Assembly: GCA_018714725.1 (NCBI GenBank)
Contig: DVMZ01000074.1
Location: 1 to 14,867, forward strand
Origin: Candidatus Scatosoma pullistercoris
GTDB lineage: Bacteria > Bacillota > Clostridia > Christensenellales > Borkfalkiaceae
Length of the DNA: 14,867 nucleotides
Direction: 5' to 3'
Positions 1 through 8,261 of the stretch are shown piece by piece. Position 1 is the first letter of the stretch. Every line of letters starts with the position of its first letter. Position numbers and translations under genes: made by a program. A model generated the notes under the pieces. The model saw only the letters and a list, made by a program, of their open reading frames with translations. It was not told the origin of the DNA and made no database searches.

Positions 1-481
1 TCAGCTCCGCGTCGGTATACCAGCCGTCAAAAGTATAGCCCGTTTTGGTCGGCGCTTCGGGAGCCGTCAACGCCTCCCCGACGCCCGCGACCATTTCGGA
101 CACCGCGCTGCCGCCGTTGCTGTCAAAGGAAATGCGCACCGCGCGGTCGGGAATCCATTTGGCATAGATGACCAGATTTTCTTCCGGCATGCTTCCGAAC
201 GTATATTCTTCCGTCAACGCCGCGTCCTTGCACCAGCAGGAAAAAGTATAATGCTCGCGCACGGGATCGGCGGGACGGGTGACGGCGTCGCCGGGAAACA
301 GGGACAGGGAAGCCGTATCGCTTCCGCCGTTCGTCTCGAACGTCACCGTATATTTCATTTCCGCAGAAGCGCTTGCGCCGTCCGACTGAGAAGAGTTGCC
401 GTCCCCTCCGCAGGCTGCAAAAGCAAACAGCGAAGCCGTAAGACATACCAGGAAAATAAACAGTTTTTTCGTCTTTTTCAT
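1..481 (-). CDS. Lipoprotein with InlB-type (Listeria-Bacteroides) repeats, 3' end off window
   Basis: The 160 visible codons encode an exported, lipid-anchored surface protein. A Lys-rich start (MKKTKK) and hydrophobic stretch lead to a lipobox-like AFAAC with Cys24, followed by a Gly/Ser/Asp-rich spacer. Two InlB-type repeats follow. The first spans about residues 44-110 (YTVTFETNGGS ... LVIYAKW). The second starts near residue 115 (VRISFDSNGGS ... GYTFDGWYTDAEL) and runs off the window. The first repeat has SCWCKD where the second has the typical DGWYTD. The lipobox has Phe at -3, which is less usual. ATG at 481 is chosen because a strong AGGAGGAGA site precedes it and the signal peptide begins there. 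The gene starts 4 bases after the protease stop, so the two are almost certainly cotranscribed and translationally coupled. InlB repeats are found in many Gram-positive surface proteins. The specific ligand or function cannot be read from this fragment. Confidence 0.85.
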   Translation of the reverse strand, partial: MKKTKKLFIFLVCLTASLFAFAACGGDGNSSQSDGASASAEMKYTVTFETNGGSDTASLSLFPGDAVTRPADPVREHYTFSCWCKDAALTEEYTFGSMPEENLVIYAKWIPDRAVRISFDSNGGSAVSEMVAGVGEALTAPEAPTKTGYTFDGWYTDAEL

Positions 482-485
482 GGCC

Positions 486-3400
486 TTATTTTCTCCTCCT
501 GAGTTTGAGCACAACCACCACGGCCGCCGCCGCAATCACAACCACGCCTGCCACAATACCGATGATGACGCCGGCGGGAACTCCGCCATTGCCGCCGGAT
601 TCCGTTCCGGACGAAGTGCCGGAGGAAGAATCCCCGGCCGAATCAGAAGAATCGGAGGAATCGGAAGAATCGGAGGGCTGATCGTCGCCGATGATTTCGG
701 AAAGCGCTTCCTCCGCCGCTTCGAGTTTGTCGAGATTGGTGACATACCCCTGCTGCGTCGAATCGAACGAATCGTACAATTTGCGGCAGAACTCGATATT
801 TTCCCGATCCGCAGCGGTCACCGTCGCGGGAATGGTATCGATGAGTTTCACCAGATACAGCGTATTTTCCGTGGGCGACGAGCTTCCCGACGAAGTGAAG
901 GAAACAAAGTACGCCTTCCAGATATAGGTGTCGTAACCGACCGCATTATCGGGCACCACCGCCGTAAGATGAGAATTGCCCGCATTGTCGATCCCGCTCA
1001 CGAAGTTCTTGTAATTGACCCCCGTTTCCTCGTCGTACAGCCCGCCGAGTTCCGGAGCCTGCGCCGAAAGGAAGATCACCCGGCTCAGATAGTCGCAGCT
1101 CTCAAACGCGGAAGCGCCGATGGATTTCAGCGTGACCGGCAACGTGACTTCTTCGAGGTTGGCCGCGTCATAGAACGCATATGCCGCAATCCGGAGCGTA
1201 TTTTCCGCCACCGTATAAACGCCGTCCGCTTTCGCTTCGGGATAAGCCACCAGTTCGAGGTATTCCGACTTCACTTTGCCGTCGTCGACGACAAAGGTTC
1301 TGTACAGCACGCCGTCGAGCGCCCGGAAGGAGGCATTGCCGTCCGCCACCGTGATCTCCGCAAGGGAATGCGCGCCGACAAACGCCTTATAGGCAAGCCC
1401 TTCCGACACGTTCAGGTCGGGATTTTCGGGATTGAGCGAAGCGCCCACTTCAAAGGCGGTGATTCCCGTTCCCGCAAAGGCCTGCTCGCCCAGCGTGACG
1501 AGGTTGGGAACGGAGACATATCTGATCTTGTCGCAATCGGCAAACGCAGACGCTTCGATCGTCTGCACCGTCTCCGACGCAAACGAGGAGAGCTTGGTGC
1601 CCGAAAGGGCGAACGCTCCCAGCGTCACGAGTTTGGGCGCATAGAAATAGGTCAGCGTTTTGCATTGATAGAACGCATAGCTGTAAACTTCCGTCGCTTC
1701 GGGAAGCTCCACGGAAGTGAGCGAAAGTTCGCCGAACGCCGCCGAACCGATCGTCTGCAGCTTAGCGGCATTGATCTCGGTGAGCTCGGTGCCGACAAAA
1801 GCATAGGCGCCCACCGCTTCCGTATTGTTGAAATCCAGCTCGGACAATGCGGAGCCGTAGAAGGCATATTCCCCGATCAGCGTCACGGAATCGGGCAGAC
1901 TGAGCGTGCGCAGAGAGCGGCAATCATAGAACGCCTCCGCGGAAATCTCGGCAATCGTGTCCGGAAGCGTCACGGAGGAAAGTCCTCTGCACCCTCTGAA
2001 CGAACCGACGCCCAGCTTCGTGACCGTTTCGGGAATCGCGAGAGAAGTGAGTCCCGTACAGCCGTAAAACGCATAATCGCCGATTTCTCTGACGTTTCCG
2101 AACGACACGCTCTTCACGCCGGAGCAACCGTAGAACATATAATCGCTCACTTCCGTCAGCGTGGAATTGAAGACCACGGACGTATAGCCGCTGCTGTACG
2201 CAAAGGCCTTTTCGCCCACATACGTCAGGGATTCGGGAAGGGTCAGCGCGCCGCCGGCAAAGACATATTCGGCAAACGCTTCCGAACCGATCGATTCCAT
2301 CCCCTCGGTCAGCGTCATGCCGGCAAGCGTACAGCCGGAGAACGCAAGGTCGCCGACCGTCTTTACGGAAGTTCCGAGCTGAATGCTTTCGCCCTCGCAG
2401 CCGAGGAACGCGCCGGTGCCGATCTCTTCCACGCCGGAAGCCGTTACCTTTCCGATATTTTTGAGCATCGAGAAGGCATAGCCGCCCACTTCCGTAACGG
2501 TATCGGGAAGGGCGACGTCGCCCGTATAGCCGAAGGGAACGAGTTTGACCGTCCGCTGGGCTTTATCGTACAGAATGCCGTCCTGCACGCTGAGATATTT
2601 CGCGCCGGATTCCAGTTCAAACGCAGTCAGGGACGTTGCCCCTTCGAAAGCGCCCCGCCCGATCGACGTGAGTTTTGCGTCCTTGGAAATAACCACTCTT
2701 TCCAGCGCCGTGCAACCCCCGAACGCGTTTTCGCCCAGGTCCTCCACTCCGGCAGGGATGTAGAAAGCGGTGAGGGAAATGCAGTTCCCGAACGCGAGAT
2801 CGTCGATGACGCGCGCGCTCGAGCGGAAGATGACCTCTTCCAGCGCCACACAACCGTAAAACGCGCCGTAATCGAGCGTTTCCACCGGCTGATTGAACGT
2901 GACGCTCTTGAGGGCCGAACACCCTATAAACGCCGCCGAACCGATCCGGGAGGAATTGATTTCAATCCTTGTCAGCCCGTAGCAGTTGGCAAATGCATAA
3001 CGGCTGATGACAGTATTCGTCCCCGTAATCACTTCGACGAGCGCGGGGCAAAGGCCGAAGGAATACGGCCCCACATACACCACATTGGACAGATTCACAC
3101 GCTCCAACGAAGAAGAACCGAAGAATGCATTTTCTTCAATGAACACCGTGCGGGAGAAGTCGATCGTACTGAGATTGGGACAGTTGTAGAAAGCGAGCTC
3201 GCCGATGGAAGGAATGCTTCCCGTCACCGTGGTGAGTTCGGGGTTCCACGCCACCGCAAATCTGTGCACGACCTTGATCGATTCGGGGAATACCACTTCT
3301 TCGAGGTTGGTGCAGTTGTAAATCGCGGCCTCTTCCACTTCTTCCACCCCTTCCGGGATGATGATCTTCTTGATGTATTCGTTGCCGAAGAAGGCATACC

Positions 3401-6400
3401 GATAAATATACAGAATACCGAGATCGTCGGGGATTTCGACGACGCCGTTTTCGTCCCCTCTGCCCGTATAGGACTTCAGGTACCGCCCTTCCACTTCAAA
3501 TTCTTCTTTGACCGTGATGCGGCAGGAAGCGGAAATCGTCTTGTCGTCCGCGCGGACCACGAGCGTACCGCTGCCCGACTTCAGCGCGGTGATCGTGACG
3601 TGCGTCTGATCGTTTTCGTCCACCGCAAAGGAGAAATACGGGCTGGTCGAAGCCCAGGTCAGCGTAATGTCCTCGGTGAGGTTATACGGCTGCAATTCCA
3701 CGGTGAGTTCATACGACTCCCCGCGTTCCAGGCTGACGGCCTGGGTTTTGAGTTTGAGGGAGGAAAGGGTGATCTGTTCGCTTCCGCCCGTTTCCGAAAC
3801 GGTGATTTTTATCTGCTGACTGACCGCGCCCTCACCCGTGCCGTTGGCGACGGTGATGATCGCTTCGCCCGCCGAAACGCCCGTCACCAGGCCGTCTTTG
3901 ACGATGGCAACCTGCTCGTTGCTGGAAGTCCAGATCAGATCCTTGACATATGTATTCTGAGGATATACGTCGATGAACGTATTCAGATTCACCTGCTTGT
4001 TGATGCGGAGCGTATAGGAATCCTTGCCGTTTTTAATCTGAATGTCGGTGACGTCTTTCACCGTACCGTTCAGATCGATCATATAGGTCGAACTGTTCTT
4101 CGCATAGTCGATCAGCTGCACATACAGCTTGCCGCCCTTTTCGAGGATATCGGCATAAATATTGGTGATATCCAGCGAAATGGAAGTGGTTTCGTTTCTC
4201 TCCCCGTCCACGGGAATGCAGCCGTCGATCAGCGCTTCCTGATCATTGACCGTTCCGTCGGGAGATATGCTCGAACAGGTATAGATGAAGTAGCCCTGAA
4301 TATAATGATTGTCATAGGCATACATATTGAGCGCGCGAGAAGTGATTTCCCCGCTGGTATTGGTGGTCACGCGGATACGCGTATCCTCTTCCACCAGCGT
4401 CGGCGCTTCGTTGTCCACATAGAAGCTGAACGAGAAGGTGTTTTTCAGATTGTTCTGCTCGTGCTTGTCGTAATCGAGATAGCAGGTCATCGAATAGGTG
4501 TACTTGCGGTTGTTTTCGAGATTGTACTCGTTGACGTAGAATCCCACGTCCACATAGCCGCCGACCTGTTCGCCGCCGTTGGAATAGGATTTGCGGTTGT
4601 TTTCCGACACTTTGCTGAACACCACTTCGCCCGTGAGCGAATCGACGATCTGCATCTCCGCATATTTCGCATTCCGGAGAAGTCCCGCCGAAATGCAGTA
4701 CAGGGAATACGTCGCGTCCATGCTGCTGGAAATCGCCGCTTTGTCCTCTATGATCGCGGGCATTTCATACCCGTCCGCCAGCGTATAGCCGAATCCGCCG
4801 AGATAGTAATAAGTCTCTTCGTATTCGTCCCCGCCCGTGGAATAACGGAATCCGCCCATGGGGATGGTCGCATACACGTCCGGTTCCAGCTTATCGTCTT
4901 CGAGAATGGAATCGTCTTCCTGTTCCGCGCCCACTTCGTATTCCGTCACGTCAAAGAGCGGCGCCCGCGTCCAGTCGCCGTAGAAGGCGAGGAAGGGAAT
5001 GTTCAGTCCGATGCCGTCCGCGTTCATCGATTCCAGCTCGATAAACCCTTCGACGTACATTCCGTTCTCGAAATTCGCGTCGAGATATGCCTTGTCCGCG
5101 TCGGACAGCGTCACCACCACGGTAATTTCACAATCCGCATACCCCGTAACCGTGACGATATTGCCTTTGACCGTTCCGTTTTTGACGGAAACGGAGGACG
5201 TCACATCGTCAAGCATATAGGCTTTTTCCGCCACCGTCTTTCCGTCCGAAGACATAGTTTCCGTCATCACCACTGGATTCACGCGATAGGAAACCGCCTG
5301 ATCGGAGAGATTTTTGAGATGGAAAGTCATCGTATAGACGCCCGTCTTCTCCACGTCGTCGCCGAGGCTGAGCTTGGTCTTGTTCTGCCCCTCGACGTAC
5401 AGATAAGCGGCGGTGTCGATGGCGCTTGCGATGTCCGCAAGGCCCGCGCCCTGCTTTCTCGGGGAATAAGGGTTCCCCTCTTCGTTGTTGGCAATCGTCG
5501 CCGTGCTCATCATCAGCTGATAGGTGAGCTCGGTGATTTCATAATTGCTCAGTTCCGGATAATTCTGTTTCACATATTCCCGGACGAGAATGGTCGCGCC
5601 CGCCATGTTGGGGCAGGCCATGGACGTACCGGAATAAGTATCGTAGCCGCCGCGGACGGCAGAATAGATATCGCCGCCGTGCGCCGTGATGTCGGGCGCA
5701 AGCTCGAGATCCGCTTTGGGACCCCAGGAGGAGAAATTGGACATGAACGGCCCGGCGAGATACTCCGTGGAGAAATGCATCGTACCCGATCCCTTCTCCA
5801 CGAGATAATTGCCGTAGTCCATCTGAATGGAGCAGGCGGGAATTTTGGCCGTGCCCACGGACATGCTGATCACGCCCGATACATTATTATAAATGATCAC
5901 GCCGACGGCGCCCCTGCGCTCGGCCGCCTTGATCTTTTCCTCGAACGTCGTGACGCCTCTGCGGACGACGGCGATCTTGCCTTCCACATCGATGCTGGCA
6001 TAGTTGCTGTCGCTTCCCACGCCGGGCACGATGACGTATTCGTATGTACCTTCCGACTTTCCGCCGAGCAGTTCCCCGACGAAGTCCTTCGTGTCGCCGT
6101 TGAGCGCGGCGGCTTCGGTGAAGTAGATTTCCTCTTCGCCGTTGGCCACGATGTACTTGGTCTTGACGCCGCTGATCGAGGCGACGGACATCGCCGCGTC
6201 ATAGGTCGAAGGCGAACCGATCGTCGCCGAATCGGGATTGGAGGCGAGGTTGGTGTCGCCGTTCGTGGAACCCTGGGCGGAGCTGTACGAGTTGCTCGCC
6301 GCAACCAGCAGACAGATGCCCGTCTCCTTGATCGCGTCGTACAATTCGTTGGTCGCGTCCTCATCCGTTGCGCGAGAGAAGCCGCAGGAGGAACCGAGAC

Positions 6401-7493
6401 TCATGTTGATCGCGTCCACGCCCAGCAGAATCGCGTCGTTGAGCGCGGCGAGAATGGCTTCCTGAGGAGCGCCTTCGTCCTCGTTCCCGAACACTTTGAA
6501 AATGGCGAGCTGCGCCTGCGTGGCGACGCCCGTGATCACGTCGTCCTTCCCCGCAATGATGCCCGCGACGTGCGTCCCGTGATCATTCACCGGATACACG
6601 TCCCAGTCGCTGTCCGCATAATCGTACATAAACGGCACTTTGTCGCTGTAATAGAGATCCTCCGCGCGAAGCTGCTGCACGTTGTCCTCGTTGGCGGCGT
6701 CGAGCTGTTTGGCCGCCAGTTCGTCGAACACGGCGTCCACGTCGTCCATCGTCAGGGCAAGCTGCCCCGTCGGCTGATTCTGGAACGCGGTGTGCGTATA
6801 ATCCAGACCGGTATCGAGAATGGCGACCACCGTGCCGGAACCGTCGTAATCGATGTCGCTCGAATCGTAAATACCCGTATCGTACACGTTGACGTCGTTT
6901 TCCGTCACCGTCAGCGGCTTATTGTACGTCTCGCTGATGAGCACGCTCTCCACGTTGGGATCTTTTTCCAGGGCGGAAAGGCTCTTGTAATAAATATTCG
7001 CGGCAAAGCCGTTGAAAATCGTCGAATATTCATAGCCGACCGACAGGATTTTGGATGAATGCGTCCGGATAAATCCGTCCCGGCTCTTTTCCAGCTGCGT
7101 GTTGTAACGGACGCCCTCTTCCGTAAGGGCGAACTCGTCTACGTCCATTCCCATATCGTAAGTCGCCTTGGACAAAAGCGATTGGTCCTTGAGCTTGACG
7201 ATGACGGTGATGACGTCGTTGTCGTCATAAATCACTCCGGCAGGGAGTTCATCCTCCGCGTTCAGCGCGTACCCGTTGGAAAAAGATACGTCCGAAATGC
7301 CCGTCAGCCTGTTGACGGGAACCTCTTCTCCGTCCTCCGCGGAAACAGAAGACGAACCGGCAGAATTTCCGCGCAGCGCCTCGGCGTCTCCCGAATAGGA
7401 CTGATACAGCCCGCCCATCGTGGATGCCGAGAACACACAGGTCATCGCCAGCACAAGGAAATTTTTCCAGCTCCTTTTTAATGCTCCGTTCAT
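486..7493 (-). CDS. Giant membrane-anchored S8 subtilisin-like protease with BspA-type LRR region
   Basis: This 2335-residue extracellular serine endopeptidase hydrolyses peptide bonds. Its substrate is unknown. Domains in order: signal peptide (about 1-25); I9-like propeptide (about 90-195); S8 catalytic domain with Asp227 (AILDTGLD), His305 (NDHGTHVAG), oxyanion Asn401 (VAASN) and Ser624 (SGTSMACP). A PA-like insert lies between Asn401 and Ser624 (about 450-565). A C5a-peptidase/lactocepin-type Fn3-like domain follows (about 697-840), then a Big2-like Ig domain (about 1148-1235), a second Ig-like domain (about 1239-1328), many BspA-type leucine-rich repeats (about 1340-2135, recurring AFxxCxxLxxVxLP) and a small helical module (about 2209-2268). 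A Ser/Asp/Gly-rich stalk leads to a membrane helix (2307-2329) ending LRRRK. No LPXTG sorting signal is present, so it is probably held in the membrane by the helix. All catalytic residues are present. Start ATG 7493 has AAGGAGAT upstream. Family assignment is firm, substrate is not. Confidence 0.95.
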   Translation of the reverse strand: MNGALKRSWKNFLVLAMTCVFSASTMGGLYQSYSGDAEALRGNSAGSSSVSAEDGEEVPVNRLTGISDVSFSNGYALNAEDELPAGVIYDDNDVITVIVKLKDQSLLSKATYDMGMDVDEFALTEEGVRYNTQLEKSRDGFIRTHSSKILSVGYEYSTIFNGFAANIYYKSLSALEKDPNVESVLISETYNKPLTVTENDVNVYDTGIYDSSDIDYDGSGTVVAILDTGLDYTHTAFQNQPTGQLALTMDDVDAVFDELAAKQLDAANEDNVQQLRAEDLYYSDKVPFMYDYADSDWDVYPVNDHGTHVAGIIAGKDDVITGVATQAQLAIFKVFGNEDEGAPQEAILAALNDAILLGVDAINMSLGSSCGFSRATDEDATNELYDAIKETGICLLVAASNSYSSAQGSTNGDTNLASNPDSATIGSPSTYDAAMSVASISGVKTKYIVANGEEEIYFTEAAALNGDTKDFVGELLGGKSEGTYEYVIVPGVGSDSNYASIDVEGKIAVVRRGVTTFEEKIKAAERRGAVGVIIYNNVSGVISMSVGTAKIPACSIQMDYGNYLVEKGSGTMHFSTEYLAGPFMSNFSSWGPKADLELAPDITAHGGDIYSAVRGGYDTYSGTSMACPNMAGATILVREYVKQNYPELSNYEITELTYQLMMSTATIANNEEGNPYSPRKQGAGLADIASAIDTAAYLYVEGQNKTKLSLGDDVEKTGVYTMTFHLKNLSDQAVSYRVNPVVMTETMSSDGKTVAEKAYMLDDVTSSVSVKNGTVKGNIVTVTGYADCEITVVVTLSDADKAYLDANFENGMYVEGFIELESMNADGIGLNIPFLAFYGDWTRAPLFDVTEYEVGAEQEDDSILEDDKLEPDVYATIPMGGFRYSTGGDEYEETYYYLGGFGYTLADGYEMPAIIEDKAAISSSMDATYSLYCISAGLLRNAKYAEMQIVDSLTGEVVFSKVSENNRKSYSNGGEQVGGYVDVGFYVNEYNLENNRKYTYSMTCYLDYDKHEQNNLKNTFSFSFYVDNEAPTLVEEDTRIRVTTNTSGEITSRALNMYAYDNHYIQGYFIYTCSSISPDGTVNDQEALIDGCIPVDGERNETTSISLDITNIYADILEKGGKLYVQLIDYAKNSSTYMIDLNGTVKDVTDIQIKNGKDSYTLRINKQVNLNTFIDVYPQNTYVKDLIWTSSNEQVAIVKDGLVTGVSAGEAIITVANGTGEGAVSQQIKITVSETGGSEQITLSSLKLKTQAVSLERGESYELTVELQPYNLTEDITLTWASTSPYFSFAVDENDQTHVTITALKSGSGTLVVRADDKTISASCRITVKEEFEVEGRYLKSYTGRGDENGVVEIPDDLGILYIYRYAFFGNEYIKKIIIPEGVEEVEEAAIYNCTNLEEVVFPESIKVVHRFAVAWNPELTTVTGSIPSIGELAFYNCPNLSTIDFSRTVFIEENAFFGSSSLERVNLSNVVYVGPYSFGLCPALVEVITGTNTVISRYAFANCYGLTRIEINSSRIGSAAFIGCSALKSVTFNQPVETLDYGAFYGCVALEEVIFRSSARVIDDLAFGNCISLTAFYIPAGVEDLGENAFGGCTALERVVISKDAKLTSIGRGAFEGATSLTAFELESGAKYLSVQDGILYDKAQRTVKLVPFGYTGDVALPDTVTEVGGYAFSMLKNIGKVTASGVEEIGTGAFLGCEGESIQLGTSVKTVGDLAFSGCTLAGMTLTEGMESIGSEAFAEYVFAGGALTLPESLTYVGEKAFAYSSGYTSVVFNSTLTEVSDYMFYGCSGVKSVSFGNVREIGDYAFYGCTGLTSLAIPETVTKLGVGSFRGCRGLSSVTLPDTIAEISAEAFYDCRSLRTLSLPDSVTLIGEYAFYGSALSELDFNNTEAVGAYAFVGTELTEINAAKLQTIGSAAFGELSLTSVELPEATEVYSYAFYQCKTLTYFYAPKLVTLGAFALSGTKLSSFASETVQTIEASAFADCDKIRYVSVPNLVTLGEQAFAGTGITAFEVGASLNPENPDLNVSEGLAYKAFVGAHSLAEITVADGNASFRALDGVLYRTFVVDDGKVKSEYLELVAYPEAKADGVYTVAENTLRIAAYAFYDAANLEEVTLPVTLKSIGASAFESCDYLSRVIFLSAQAPELGGLYDEETGVNYKNFVSGIDNAGNSHLTAVVPDNAVGYDTYIWKAYFVSFTSSGSSSPTENTLYLVKLIDTIPATVTAADRENIEFCRKLYDSFDSTQQGYVTNLDKLEAAEEALSEIIGDDQPSDSSDSSDSSDSAGDSSSGTSSGTESGGNGGVPAGVIIGIVAGVVVIAAAAVVVVLKLRRRK
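492..500 (-). promoter_or_regulatory. Ribosome binding site inside the end of the protease gene
   Basis: On the minus strand, AGGAGGAGA lies 10 bases before the ATG at 481, within the last codons of the upstream protease gene. It fixes the lipoprotein start. Ribosomes finishing the protease would pass directly over it, which fits translational coupling. Confidence 0.75.
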
Positions 7494-7536
7494 GAAATCT
7501 CCTTAGAATATAAAATCTGAAAAAATTAGTTATCGT

Positions 7537-7569
7537 AAAAAAAGAACGTCCTTCTCCTCCGGAAAAGGA
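7537..7569 (-). terminator. Terminator-like hairpin 2 in the protease leader
   Basis: On the minus strand a 9-bp stem (TCCTTTTCC/GGAGAAGGA, one G-U pair) closes a 3-nt loop. After CG comes TTCTTTTTTT. It has the shape of a rho-independent terminator and lies about 44 nt before the protease ATG at 7493. No sigma-A-like promoter is visible between it and the ATG, so protease transcripts probably have to read through it. Confidence 0.6.
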
Positions 7570-7630
7570 GTCCGCCGAGTCCGCAACCGACCTCGGACGA
7601 ATCCGTTCTGTCTGCTGAAACCGCCTACAC

Positions 7631-7666
7631 AAAAAAGCCGCCCGGATCCCGGGGACAATTTCCGGC
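7631..7666 (-). terminator. Terminator-like hairpin 1 in the protease leader
   Basis: On the minus strand, GCCG...CCCGG-GAT-CCGGG-CGGC is followed directly by six T residues. The inner stem is CCCGG/CCGGG. The outer GCCG/CGGC stem is continuous on the 3' side, with an unpaired stretch on the 5' side. It stands about 138 nt before the protease ATG. With the second hairpin it forms a tandem pair, consistent with attenuation or with the 3' end of an upstream noncoding RNA. Confidence 0.55.
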
Positions 7667-7762
7667 AAAGGACGCATCCGCCGCTCTCACCGGAACCTTT
7701 CATCTTCCCGCGTCCGCCCGCTCTCTTCCTGTTTTCGCAACTTTTTGCAACCCGCCCGCTTT

Positions 7763-7829
7763 TTTGCAGCCCGGCCGCAACGGTCTCCGGAATTTTTATT
7801 CACGGAACGCAACCGGGCAATTTTGCAAA
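7763..7829. repeat. Composite inverted repeat (structured leader element)
   Basis: GCCCGG at 7769-7774 pairs with CCGGGC at 7813-7818. Just outside, TTTGC at 7763-7767 pairs with GCAAA at 7825-7829, giving an 11-bp stem interrupted by an asymmetric internal loop (one base on one side, six on the other). The loop is about 38 nt. It lies upstream of terminator-like hairpin 1 in the minus-strand direction and supports an RNA-structure reading of this region. Confidence 0.45.
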
Positions 7830-8004
7830 CCGATTTTCAGCGGCCCTTGCGATTTTCAAAATCGATATGCCTTCCGCCGGAACGTTCACCCTTCGTGATG
7901 TTACCGGCCTCGCCTTTTTCCGAAGTTCCATACCGCCGGAACCGGCTTCCGAACGATTTCGGCCGGCGCCTCCGCACGCCGGAAACATTCCCGCAAAAGC
8001 CCTT

Positions 8005-8034
8005 TTGAACCATTAATATAGTGAAATATATAAT
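8005..8034 (+). promoter_or_regulatory. Possible plus-strand promoter overlapping the 22-bp repeats
   Basis: TTGAAC at 8005-8010 is 18 bases from TATAAT at 8029-8034, a near-consensus sigma-A pair. Each 22-bp repeat carries its own TATAAT (second at 8051-8056). No plus-strand gene lies within the next 2 kb, so this may be fortuitous or drive a noncoding transcript. Confidence 0.3.
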
Positions 8035-8057
8035 GTAATATACTGAAATATATAATG
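8014..8057. repeat. Two 22-bp AT-rich tandem direct repeats
   Basis: Copies at 8014-8035 and 8036-8057 abut and differ at one base (G at 8021 versus C at 8043). The shared core is TGAAATATATAATG. A period of 22 bp is close to two helical turns, so a protein bound to both would sit on the same face of DNA. An inverted repeat AGTAT-N4-ATACT follows at 8060-8073. The arrangement suggests operator sites for an unidentified regulator. Confidence 0.7.
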
Positions 8058-8065
8058 GCAGTATT

Positions 8066-8097
8066 ATTATACTACAACAAATCGACGAATTTTGCAA
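8066..8097 (-). promoter_or_regulatory. Candidate minus-strand promoter for the protease leader
   Basis: The minus strand reads TATAAT at 8071-8066. The best upstream box is TTGCAA at 8097-8092, with a long 20-base spacer, so the -35 assignment is weak. Transcription would start near 8060 and run through the tandem repeats, placing them as downstream operators, then through about 560 nt of leader to the protease. It is the nearest consensus -10 found upstream of the protease. Confidence 0.35.
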
Positions 8098-8261
8098 GCG
8101 TTCAAACTGTCATACCGCAAAATTTTTATCACAATTTTTTATGTTTTGCATAAGCCCGACTTATATCTTCACGGGATTTTCATGTTTTTATCTTATTATT
8201 CATTTATACAATTACGGCAGACGGTTCCGGAAAAGGCGGGATCGAGCTCCGAAAGTGCGTT

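Larger units (their letters stand above)
7494..8261. other. 768-bp gene-free region upstream of the surface protease
   Basis: No convincing gene is seen on either strand. The part furthest from the protease (about 8011-8220) is AT-rich and holds a 22-bp tandem repeat and promoter-like boxes. The part nearer the protease (about 7520-8010) is GC-rich with several inverted repeats. These include a 15-bp palindrome at 7850-7864 (CGATTTT-C-AAAATCG) and a composite hairpin at 7763-7829. Two terminator-like hairpins stand before the protease start. Short reading frames here have arginine/glycine-rich translations with no recognisable domain or well-placed ribosome site. The best reading is a long 5' leader or an independent noncoding RNA on the minus strand. 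Confidence 0.6.

Noticed and set aside
396..7058. A plus-strand open frame of about 2220 codons opposite the protease gene
   Set aside because: It is in exact codon register with the protease and stays open only because the protease avoids TTA, CTA and TCA. Its translation is His/Arg/Ile-rich with no domain, and the sense strand has a complete S8 protein.
7885..7900. A GAAGGGTGAACGTTCC stretch on the minus strand faintly like the T-box antiterminator sequence
   Set aside because: It departs from the AGGGTGGNACCGCG consensus, lies over 200 nt from the first terminator-like hairpin, and the downstream gene is not related to amino-acid supply or aminoacylation.
8014..8057. Tandem repeats considered as a CRISPR remnant
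   Set aside because: The copies abut with no spacer between them, and no cas gene is nearby.
7745..8097. Small frames on both strands in the gene-free region upstream of the protease
   Set aside because: Their composition is not protein-like, they lack well-placed ribosome sites, and no recognisable motif is seen. The region looks like structured noncoding DNA.
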